A stretch of DNA of 36,177 nucleotides from Lachnospiraceae bacterium. Lineage in GTDB: Bacteria; Bacillota; Clostridia; Lachnospirales; Lachnospiraceae. Below, in pieces: positions 7,568-14,751 of this stretch; position 1 is the stretch's first letter; each line of letters begins with the position of its first letter. The translations under genes were made by a program, and so were the position numbers. The stretch lies in assembly GCA_024693925.1 (NCBI GenBank), contig JAILKH010000153.1:1-36177 (forward strand), read 5' to 3'. Under the pieces are notes generated by a model. The model saw nothing but the letters and a program-made list of their open reading frames with translations. It had not been told where the DNA came from and did not search any database.

Positions 7568-9343
7568 CTACCCTTCCGTAGTTATTTCGTTTCTCATATC
7601 TTTTATGAAAAAAATTATTTCCGTATATTCTCCCTGATTGGAATCTATATTTACTACATTGTTATCTCCACAATAAATTCTTACCCGCTCTATCGTTCCC
7701 CATAATCCAAAACTGCTTTCACCGTTTTCACCTATATCTTTTTGGGAAAGATTGATCACTCTGCTTATCTGCTCTCTGCTCATACCTATTCCGGTATCCC
7801 TCACCGAAAGCCTTATAACTCCGGTATTTTCAAGATGACTGCTTATCTTTATAGTACCCTTCTCCCCCTTAAGGCGTATGCCATGATAAATGCTGTTTTC
7901 AACCAGGGGTTGCAATATAAGCTTTGGCACGGGAAAATCCATAGTATCCTCAGAGATATCATAAATATCCTCAAGAATATCTCCGTATCTTAACTTTTGA
8001 AGCGCCAGATAATCCTTTACTATCTGAACTTCACGTCTGACGGTTATAACTCTGTCTCCCTTTGATAAAAAATTCCGGTAAAAGCTGCCCAGTGTTTCCA
8101 GCGAATCATATACCTTATCCGCCCCTGCTTCAAGTGCAAAAAAACCTATTGTTTCCAGCGAATTATACAAAAAATGAGGTTTTATCTGTTCCTGTAATAC
8201 TCTCAGCTCCGCCTTTCTTAAAGTTTTCTCCTTCTCAACCAGCGTATCAATAAGTTCATTAACATGATCAATCATATTATTATAATCATTTTTAAGCATA
8301 TCCAGTTCACTGTAAGGCATTTCATCCTCAAGCCTCTTAAGCTCTCCCTGCTTTTTATTTCTTTCCATCGAAGCGGATAACTGACGGACCGGATTGGTAA
8401 TATTCCGGGTTATAAATGCTCTTACATATAAAGTTTCAAGCATAAAGATCATAAGCAGGATGATCATAACATATATTATAGCATAAGGAACCGCCTCATT
8501 CCCATATGTAGAAGCCTGCAGTAATATAATGGGAACATTGCTGATCTTTAATCCTGATATAAGATATTTTCCGGTATTCCTATAGATAATATTCTCACTG
8601 TTATAATCAGTATCATAATATTCAAAAAACTCCTTATTCCCGGCCAGATATTGCCCGTCATCTCCCACAATACATATATTATTAAGATTCAGCTGCCTTA
8701 AATCTGCCTCAAAAACATCCATGGATATATTCATAAGAAGGATTCCTGTTCTTTTCTGTGTATACATATCATAAATGGCTCTCCCTATGGTAACAACCTT
8801 TGAGCCATCCTTTTTTTGGGCAATTCCGCTACTATTTAAAGTTATTACAGCCCTTCCTTTAGCATTATAGATATCTTCTCTCCACTCATCGCTCTCCATA
8901 TAGACGGTGTCATATTCATAGGTGATCGGTTCCGTAGCGGCGATTATCATATCCTCTCTGATTATCATTACGCAATCAACACCCTGTTTTACATTAAGGA
9001 TTTCCATTATCCCATATCTGGCATCGTTGATAATACCATTATCAACATTCTCCGTATCCGCCCGAAGAAAGGTCATCACCCGTTCATCCGTCATTATAAG
9101 CCTGGATATCTCACTATAATTGGAAAGCTTTGAAGTAATGGTATTTGATAATGTCATCAATGCTTTATATGCATTTTGAATCGCGTAATTCCTTTTTTCA
9201 TTTTCTGTAATAAAATAAACAGAAACACAAAAAGAAACCGCAACTATCAGAATAATAACCAAAAACAAATTTCTGATAGCCCTGGATAATGAACCTTTTT
9301 TCTTATTTATTTCATTCTCCGATTGCATTCCCATGGTTTTCAT
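7568..9343 (-). CDS. Sensor histidine kinase, YesM family
   Basis: About 591 residues. One membrane helix (about 25-45) is followed by a large extracellular sensor region of about 240 residues, probably a Cache-type fold, a second helix (about 285-308), a HAMP-like segment, and the His_kinase/HATPase pair typical of YesM/LytS-like kinases. The phosphorylated histidine lies in EQIKPHFLYNSLE (about residue 390), the N box is LILQPLVENSIYHG and the G1 box is DTGIGM. It sits directly upstream of its AraC-type regulator and downstream of a sugar ABC transporter, so a carbohydrate or transporter-bound ligand is the likely signal. No convincing ribosome binding site is seen; ATG at 9343, GTG at 9352 or a later in-frame ATG could each be the start. 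Confidence 0.92.
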   Translation of the reverse strand: MKTMGMQSENEINKKKGSLSRAIRNLFLVIILIVAVSFCVSVYFITENEKRNYAIQNAYKALMTLSNTITSKLSNYSEISRLIMTDERVMTFLRADTENVDNGIINDARYGIMEILNVKQGVDCVMIIREDMIIAATEPITYEYDTVYMESDEWREDIYNAKGRAVITLNSSGIAQKKDGSKVVTIGRAIYDMYTQKRTGILLMNISMDVFEADLRQLNLNNICIVGDDGQYLAGNKEFFEYYDTDYNSENIIYRNTGKYLISGLKISNVPIILLQASTYGNEAVPYAIIYVMIILLMIFMLETLYVRAFITRNITNPVRQLSASMERNKKQGELKRLEDEMPYSELDMLKNDYNNMIDHVNELIDTLVEKEKTLRKAELRVLQEQIKPHFLYNSLETIGFFALEAGADKVYDSLETLGSFYRNFLSKGDRVITVRREVQIVKDYLALQKLRYGDILEDIYDISEDTMDFPVPKLILQPLVENSIYHGIRLKGEKGTIKISSHLENTGVIRLSVRDTGIGMSREQISRVINLSQKDIGENGESSFGLWGTIERVRIYCGDNNVVNIDSNQGEYTEIIFFIKDMRNEITTEG

Positions 9344-9376
9344 ATATTTCACTATACCATTATTTATTAATTAACG

Positions 9377-9410
9377 CAAAACAGGTCCGGCCTTTGCCGA
9401 ACCTGTTTTG
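9377..9410 (-). terminator. Hairpin terminator between the ABC permease and the sensor kinase
   Basis: A 15-bp stem with one mismatch (9377-9391 with 9396-9410) and a four-base loop, followed on the - strand by a broken T/A tract (TTTTGCGTTAATTAA). It begins 12 bases after the permease stop and should end or attenuate transcription before the kinase gene. Confidence 0.8.
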
Positions 9411-9422
9411 TCCTTTATAATA

Positions 9423-10280
9423 TCATCCCTTAACAGCACCTGCAATAAAACTGTCCTGGATCTTTCTGCTCAAAAAGATATATACCAGTAATGTAGGGAA
9501 TGTAGCTATTACAAGAGCTGCTCCTATTGGACCCCAGTCTGTGGTATGTTGTCCCGATAAGGCCTTGATCCCCACCGGAAGGGTTCTGTGCTTACTGTCG
9601 GAAATGAATACGTTTGCAAACATGAATTCATTCCAGCACTGTAAAAATGCATAAATCCCGATTGTTGATAATGCCGGTTTTAGAAGCGGAGCTATGATCC
9701 TGAAAAAAGTTCCCCACAAACCGCATCCGTCAATTCTTGCCGCCTCATCAAGATCATATGGAATATCCACCATAAATCCCGTACAGATCAGAATGGACAT
9801 TGATAAAGTAAAAGCAGAATACGGAATTATCAATGTAGAATAATGATTAAGCCAGTGAAGCTTGGATAACACAACATATACCGGAACGATGGATGCCTGA
9901 AGCGGTATAGTAAGTCCAAGCATAAAAAATGCATTTGTAAAACCTGCTGCCTTCCATTTAATACGGGTTAATGCATATGTAGCCATCATAGCCGCCATTA
10001 TGGATATCGCAATGGAAAATACAGTAACCAGAACACTGTTAAAGAAATAAAGTCCCATGTTACCGGTCTTCATCGCTGATACATAATTAGACCACAGCCA
10101 TTCCTTGGGTAAACCTATAATGTTCTTACCGAAAATTTCTTCATTGGATTTAAGTGAAAAAGTAAACATGAAGTAAATCGGGAACAGGTTTATAAATGCC
10201 CATATCACCAAAAGAATATAAACCAGTACCTTTATGGCAGGATTTGATTTTTTTAATGTATAACGTTCTTCCAGTTGCAC
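9423..10280 (-). CDS. Carbohydrate ABC transporter permease, MalG/AraQ-like
   Basis: A 285-residue inner-membrane protein with about six hydrophobic helices and the EAA loop that docks the ATPase (DEAARIDGCGLWGTFFRIIA). It begins with a basic and polar stretch, then the helix VYILLVIWAFINLFPIYFM, as in the second permease of CUT1-family sugar importers. The start is GTG, supported by an AAGGAGG site at 10288-10294, seven bases upstream; no better ATG exists nearby. It follows the first permease by 17 bases and forms the channel with it. No ATP-binding gene is present, so a shared MsmK/MsmX-type ATPase encoded elsewhere is expected. Confidence 0.95.
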   Translation of the reverse strand: MQLEERYTLKKSNPAIKVLVYILLVIWAFINLFPIYFMFTFSLKSNEEIFGKNIIGLPKEWLWSNYVSAMKTGNMGLYFFNSVLVTVFSIAISIMAAMMATYALTRIKWKAAGFTNAFFMLGLTIPLQASIVPVYVVLSKLHWLNHYSTLIIPYSAFTLSMSILICTGFMVDIPYDLDEAARIDGCGLWGTFFRIIAPLLKPALSTIGIYAFLQCWNEFMFANVFISDSKHRTLPVGIKALSGQHTTDWGPIGAALVIATFPTLLVYIFLSRKIQDSFIAGAVKG

Positions 10281-10297
10281 CTTGTTTCCTCCTTAAT

Positions 10298-11209
10298 TTA
10301 GTCTTTTTCCTTAAATGCTGCACTGATTGCCAATGAAAATGCGAAGCACAACAAGATCAGCATAACCGATATAGTACTACCCATTCCGTATCTGTTTCTT
10401 AAGAAAAGCATATTTTCCAACAGGGTACTGGGAACTTCAGTAGTCTGGAACGGACCGCCTTCTGTCAATATACGAACGAGGTCGTAGGTTTTAAGAGAAC
10501 CTGTAACCGCAAATATTACGCTGGTCCTTATTACAGGCTTAATGATCGGTATTACAACGTATCTGTCCACCTGCCAGTTAGTAGCTCCGTCTATCATAGC
10601 AGCTTCTCTTAAATCGGGAGATACGCCCTTAACTCCGGCATACATAAGCAGCATATGATACCCGATATACTGCCACACCGTCGGTACAATGACCGATCCG
10701 AGAGCCGTCTCGACCTCGCCTACCCATACATGCTTAAAATCACTTAAGTGAAGTGCATCAAGGGCTGTATTAAGAAGTCCGTAATCAGGATTATAGATCT
10801 TAAGCCATAACTGACCTATAACAACCGTTGAAATCAATACCGGCATAAAATATACCGAAAGAAAGAATCTTTCACCTTTATACTTACGTCCGAGTAAAAG
10901 TGCCAGCAGCAAGGAAATAGGCAACTGAACAAATACCGAGAAAAACGCAAGAATAAGTGCATTTTTTAACGCAACCATCCATTTTATCGATCCGTTGGTA
11001 AACAGTTCCTTATAATTCTCAAAACCTATAAAGGTTCCCTCCGAGAATCCGTTCCAATCCTGAAAGCTTCGATAAACCGATACAATAATGGGTGCGATCA
11101 AAATACCTACAAAAAGCAATATAGCCGGCAGGAGAAAAAGAAATATATCCAATCCTTTTCTGAAATCTTTATGAGATTTTTTTGTCTGTATTGTCTTATT
11201 TTCCGCCAT
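10298..11209 (-). CDS. Carbohydrate ABC transporter permease, MalF/AraP-like
   Basis: A 303-residue membrane protein with about six helices and the EAA loop REAAMIDGATNWQVDRYVVI. It is the partner of the next permease in a CUT1-type oligosaccharide importer. The ATG at 11209 (MAENKTIQ) is preferred because GGAAGG lies nine bases before it. An in-frame ATG at 11257 would add 16 residues, but it lies inside a strong hairpin and has a purine-rich stretch too close to it. The substrate cannot be named. Confidence 0.94.
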   Translation of the reverse strand: MAENKTIQTKKSHKDFRKGLDIFLFLLPAILLFVGILIAPIIVSVYRSFQDWNGFSEGTFIGFENYKELFTNGSIKWMVALKNALILAFFSVFVQLPISLLLALLLGRKYKGERFFLSVYFMPVLISTVVIGQLWLKIYNPDYGLLNTALDALHLSDFKHVWVGEVETALGSVIVPTVWQYIGYHMLLMYAGVKGVSPDLREAAMIDGATNWQVDRYVVIPIIKPVIRTSVIFAVTGSLKTYDLVRILTEGGPFQTTEVPSTLLENMLFLRNRYGMGSTISVMLILLCFAFSLAISAAFKEKD

Positions 11210-11245
11210 ATTTGAATACCTTCCGTAATACTTTTCACATAATAA

Positions 11246-11288
11246 GACCCTTCCCATAACCTCCCCTTAAGGAGATATGGGAGGGGTC
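11246..11288 (-). promoter_or_regulatory. Intercistronic hairpin between the binding-protein and permease genes
   Basis: An imperfect 13-bp outer stem (11246-11258 with 11276-11288, one A/C mismatch in the - strand RNA) encloses a further CTCC/GGAG stem. It begins about 40 bases after the binding-protein stop and has no T tract. Such structures commonly protect the abundant upstream mRNA or lower permease expression; that role is inferred. Confidence 0.65.
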
Positions 11289-11327
11289 ATTAATAACTAA
11301 CCAAATGTCATATCAAATAACAGATCA

Positions 11328-12704
11328 TTATCTGATATCGTTTGCAAGACCCTCAATAAAGCCTTTTCCATCGATCTGGCATCCATAAACCTGATCTACG
11401 TATGAAAGATATGTATTAGCATCATCAGCGTTCTGTGCTGTATCACCGAACAATACCATTGAATCAGCATTAGCTACGATATCTGCAACTGTCTGTGTCA
11501 ACTCATTAACTGCACTTGTATCACCATAAGGTGTCCATGCAGGAAGTCCGCAACCATCAAGATATCCGTAATGGCAGATATATTTACCAAGTTCCATAGC
11601 ATAATCAGCTGCTCTCTCAGCGTTAGGTGATGAAGCTGCTACAGCAAGTGTATCCGAAGGACCACCGATGAGCTGGCCAAGCTTAGCCTTATCAGCATTG
11701 ATAACAGGGAACTCTGAAACCTTAACCTTATCCTTGAAGTTCTCATCAGCTGCAAAATCAGCACAGTTCCAGGTACCATTCATATAGAATGCATACTTAC
11801 CTGCCATGAAGTTAGCCTTAACTTCATCATTTGTAAGACCGATACCTGCAGGATCAAAATATCCGTTTGTAACCAGTTCCTGGAAAGTATCAACAGCATC
11901 AGCGATACCCTGATTTTTCCAGGTAGCACCATTAACGAATACATCGTTGAGTTCTTCGGCACCGATACTCTTCTCAATAACTGACTCAAGATACTCGGTT
12001 ACACACCAGGTTTCCTTACCTGCACATCCGAAAGGAATGATTCCCTTAGCCTTAAGGTCATCACAGCACTTAATGAAATCTTCATATGTGCCGGGGATCT
12101 CATCATAACCTGCTTCCTTAAGGATCTCCATATTAGCAAAAAGACCAACAATGTTCATTGTAAGAGGCACACCGTAGTGTTTGCCTTCATAGGTTGAGTT
12201 GCCAAGCATAACTACAGGAAGCTCATCCTTATAATTCTGGTAAACATCATCAAGGCAGTAAACCTTACCTGCATCTACGAAATCACCAAGGAATGCACAA
12301 GACCAGGTAAAGAAGATATCAGGCATTTCATCAGCTGAAACTGCAGCTTTGATCTTAGTCTTATATGACTGATTTTCAAAAGCTTCCCACTCAAGAGTAA
12401 CATTGGGATATAACTCCTGCATATCTGCTATAGCTGCTTCGTAAGAATGACGATTCGAATCACTCTCGGTAGCTATACACCACATGGAAAGTGTTATGGG
12501 CTCGTCTGAAGCTGCTGCTTCTTCAGCAGGCGCTTCTTCCTTATTCTCCTCAGCCGGAGCTTCTTCCTTTTTCTCCTCAGCCGGAGCTTCTGCTGCAGGT
12601 GCTTCTGCTGCGGGAGCCTGTGCTGCCGGTGCTCCTCCACATGCTGCAAGCGAAAATGCCATCATACCTGCAAGTACTGTTGAAACTACGCGTTTCATTT
12701 TCAT
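11328..12704 (-). CDS. Sugar ABC transporter substrate-binding lipoprotein
   Basis: A 458-residue extracellular solute-binding protein of the CUT1 type. The signal peptide ends in a good lipobox (FSLAAC, C21), followed by an unusually long Ala/Pro/Glu/Lys linker (about 25-68) and then the binding fold beginning ITLSMWCIATE. An aromatic- and acidic-rich cleft and motifs such as GKYAFYMNGTWN fit an oligosaccharide binder. The start ATG at 12704 has an AAGGAGGG site seven bases upstream. It is first in the order binding protein, permease, permease. The ligand is not determinable from sequence alone. Confidence 0.95.
   Translation of the reverse strand: MKMKRVVSTVLAGMMAFSLAACGGAPAAQAPAAEAPAAEAPAEEKKEEAPAEENKEEAPAEEAAASDEPITLSMWCIATESDSNRHSYEAAIADMQELYPNVTLEWEAFENQSYKTKIKAAVSADEMPDIFFTWSCAFLGDFVDAGKVYCLDDVYQNYKDELPVVMLGNSTYEGKHYGVPLTMNIVGLFANMEILKEAGYDEIPGTYEDFIKCCDDLKAKGIIPFGCAGKETWCVTEYLESVIEKSIGAEELNDVFVNGATWKNQGIADAVDTFQELVTNGYFDPAGIGLTNDEVKANFMAGKYAFYMNGTWNCADFAADENFKDKVKVSEFPVINADKAKLGQLIGGPSDTLAVAASSPNAERAADYAMELGKYICHYGYLDGCGLPAWTPYGDTSAVNELTQTVADIVANADSMVLFGDTAQNADDANTYLSYVDQVYGCQIDGKGFIEGLANDIR
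12532..12630 (-). repeat. In-frame short tandem repeats encoding the binding-protein linker
   Basis: Two 27-bp units (12532-12558 and 12559-12585, one mismatch) are followed by three 15-bp units (12586-12600, 12601-12615, 12616-12630) of decreasing similarity. All are multiples of three. They encode the APAEE(K/N)KEE and APAAE-like repeats that tether the domain to its lipid anchor, so slippage would change tether length without a frameshift. Confidence 0.85.
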
Positions 12705-12732
12705 AATAAACCCTCCTTATGAATCTGTTAGT

Positions 12733-12775
12733 GCAGCTTATGCTGCGTTATCTATCGTAAAGCGACCATCGCTTT
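12733..12775 (-). promoter_or_regulatory. Two small hairpins in the leader of the binding-protein gene
   Basis: GCAGC-TTAT-GCTGC (12733-12746) and a 7-bp stem with a three-base loop (AAAGCGA-CCA-TCGCTTT, 12759-12775) occupy the 79-base gap between the small lipoprotein and the binding protein. Neither has a T tract, so neither is a clear terminator. I found no convincing promoter here, so the two genes may be co-transcribed. Confidence 0.4.
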
Positions 12776-12783
12776 CGACCGTT

Positions 12784-13347
12784 TTATTTCTTTGCAGAAT
12801 CCTCTTCCACTGCTTTTGTCATAGGCCAGGGATACTCAATAGTTAATTCATTACCATTAAGCTCATAATAAAGGATCGCATCTTCCAAGGGCTCATCATA
12901 CATAAGCTTTATTGTCCGATTGTTTTTATCAAGAGAATAATGTCCGTAGAAGATATTTTCCTCGCTGAACTTTCCGTCCTTTGTAAACTGAAATTCCCAG
13001 CCGTTATCTTGTACCCATACTCCGAAAACCCCGTCTTCGGAACTTCCGTCCTTCCTTTGATAGGTTGAACTTTCATATAGGATCATCTTGTCACCATCCA
13101 CAATATAACGAAGATCCTGATCCTCTATATCTCCCTTACCCTTAAGATGAATATATGAATCATCTTTGGTATATTGATATTCCTTGTCCTTATATATGGC
13201 CTTACCGTTGGATTTAAAGGATAACACAGCCGTTTCCGGTTCATGCACATATGCCCATCTCTCAACCGTTCCGCCGCAAGCCGAAAGAACAAACATACAT
13301 ATCATTAACATAGTCATCACGATGATATTCTTTTTCTTCTTCATCAT
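12784..13347 (-). CDS. Small hypothetical lipoprotein
   Basis: 187 residues. A lysine-rich start (MMKKKKN), a hydrophobic stretch and a good lipobox (FVLSAC) show export and lipid anchoring. The mature part is beta-rich, with the repeated pattern of a tryptophan or phenylalanine followed by DGK (WEFQFTKDGKF), resembling small lipocalin-like or DUF5640-type Lachnospiraceae lipoproteins; I am not certain of the family. It lies 79 bases upstream of the sugar-binding lipoprotein in the same direction. Adjacent ATGs at 13347 and 13344 are equivalent; the ribosome binding site is weak. Function unknown. Confidence 0.85.
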   Translation of the reverse strand: MMKKKKNIIVMTMLMICMFVLSACGGTVERWAYVHEPETAVLSFKSNGKAIYKDKEYQYTKDDSYIHLKGKGDIEDQDLRYIVDGDKMILYESSTYQRKDGSSEDGVFGVWVQDNGWEFQFTKDGKFSEENIFYGHYSLDKNNRTIKLMYDEPLEDAILYYELNGNELTIEYPWPMTKAVEEDSAKK

Positions 13348-13536
13348 TATCCACTCTTAATTAGTTTATTTACCATACAAACATAAATATACACGCTAAA
13401 TTGTACAAATCGAATGGACATCTTTTACTTTATCAAGCATTTTTTTTACTTCTTTAACAGAAAAGACAAGATTTTACGGATTTTTTTGTGCATTATTGGG
13501 AATATTTATCCATACCGTCAGCCTTTTCTTTGTTAA
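13348..13536. other. AT-rich intergenic region upstream of the small lipoprotein
   Basis: About 190 bases with several T-rich runs and no open frame of note. It should contain the promoter of the small lipoprotein and perhaps of the transporter, but I could not pick a -35/-10 pair with confidence. Confidence 0.5.
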
Positions 13537-13573
13537 TAAAAAACGGACAGATGTAATATCTGTCCGCAAAAAA
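13537..13573 (-). terminator. Intrinsic terminator after glf
   Basis: A perfect 9-bp stem CGGACAGAT/ATCTGTCCG (13544-13552 with 13558-13566), extended by flanking A/T pairs, with a five-base loop. On the - strand it is followed by TTTTTTATT. It begins about 15 bases after the glf stop. An A run on the other side would also give T residues on the + strand. Confidence 0.9.
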
Positions 13574-13587
13574 TGATCATTCAATAC

Positions 13588-14712
13588 TCAATTTAATTCT
13601 TTATCAGCGATTTCCAACGCTCTTGCCACAACCTGATGCATATCATAATACTTATATTCACCAAGTCTTCCGCCGAATATAACCCTGTCTTCTTCTTCGG
13701 CAAGTTCCCTGTATTTAGAATACAAAGCATTGTTTTTTTCATCATTCATAGGATAATAGGGTTCATCTCCCCATTTCCATTCCGCCGGATACTCTCTTGT
13801 AATAACCGTCTTCTCCTGGGTTCCGAATTCAAAATGCTTATGTTCTATTATCCTCGTATAAGGCACTTCGTATTCCGTATAATTAACAACCGCATTACCC
13901 TGATAATTATACATATCAAGGGTTTCCGTTTCAAATCTGAGACTTCTGTATTCCAAATATCCGAATCTGTGTCCGTAGAACTCATCTATCATACCGGTAA
14001 ATACGATCCTGTTCGAAACATTATCGTAGCTTTTTCTCTCCTTAAAATAATCTGTGGATAATCTTATCTCACAACCCTTAAGCATTTTTTCTATCATACC
14101 GGTATAACCGCCTTCGGGAATACCCTGATATTTATCATTAAAATAATTATTATCATAGGTAAACCTTACCGGCAGCCGTTTTATAATGAAAGCAGGCAGT
14201 TCTGAAGCTCTCTTTCCCCACTGCTTTTCGGTATAACCCTCAATAAGCTTCTCATATATATCTTTTCCCACCAATGTAAGGGCCTGTTCCCTGAGATTCC
14301 TTGGCTCCGCAACCCCCTCGGCTCTCATCTGTTCAACCGCATCCCTTTTTTGCTCCTCAATCTTTAACTCCGCCTCTTTAGGAGTCTTTACCCCCCATAA
14401 GGCATGGAAAGTATTCATATTAAAGGGAAGATTATATAATTCTTCTTTATATCTTGCTACCGGCGAATTTGTATATCTGTTAAATTCGGCAAATGTATTA
14501 ACATAATCCCATATCCTTTTATCATTGGTATGAAAAATATGCGCACCATACTTATGAACATTAATACCTTCCGTTTCTTCGGTATAAACATTTCCGCCAA
14601 TATGATCCCGCCTGTCAATAACCAGGCATTTCTTACCGGCTTTCCCGGCCTCATGTGCAAAAACAGCACCAAACAATCCTGCACCGACGATCAAATAATC
14701 AAATTCCGCCAC
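13588..14712 (-). CDS. glf: UDP-galactopyranose mutase
   Basis: 374 residues, normal for bacterial Glf. It interconverts UDP-galactopyranose and UDP-galactofuranose with reduced FAD, supplying galactofuranose for surface polysaccharide. The FAD-binding GAGLFG (10-15) is followed by the ribose-binding acidic end VIDRRDHIGGNVYTE. The conserved GINVHKYGAHIFHTND and later YTEKQWG, PVRFTYDNNYFNDKYQGIPE-type and GRLGEYKYYDMHQ segments are present. The start is GTG with GGAAGG seven bases upstream. It lies 39 bases after leuA with no terminator between them, so leuA-glf may be one transcript. No glycosyltransferases are nearby. Confidence 0.96.
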   Translation of the reverse strand: MAEFDYLIVGAGLFGAVFAHEAGKAGKKCLVIDRRDHIGGNVYTEETEGINVHKYGAHIFHTNDKRIWDYVNTFAEFNRYTNSPVARYKEELYNLPFNMNTFHALWGVKTPKEAELKIEEQKRDAVEQMRAEGVAEPRNLREQALTLVGKDIYEKLIEGYTEKQWGKRASELPAFIIKRLPVRFTYDNNYFNDKYQGIPEGGYTGMIEKMLKGCEIRLSTDYFKERKSYDNVSNRIVFTGMIDEFYGHRFGYLEYRSLRFETETLDMYNYQGNAVVNYTEYEVPYTRIIEHKHFEFGTQEKTVITREYPAEWKWGDEPYYPMNDEKNNALYSKYRELAEEEDRVIFGGRLGEYKYYDMHQVVARALEIADKELN

Positions 14713-14751
14713 TTTATACCTTCCTTTTCCCGTTATACTTATTAGCCTTTA

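Noticed and set aside
12484-12846. A 120-residue + strand open frame rich in Ala, Ser and Gly, antisense to the lipoprotein linker
   Set aside because: It is the reverse reading of the coding repeats of the sugar-binding lipoprotein; no ribosome binding site or family resemblance.
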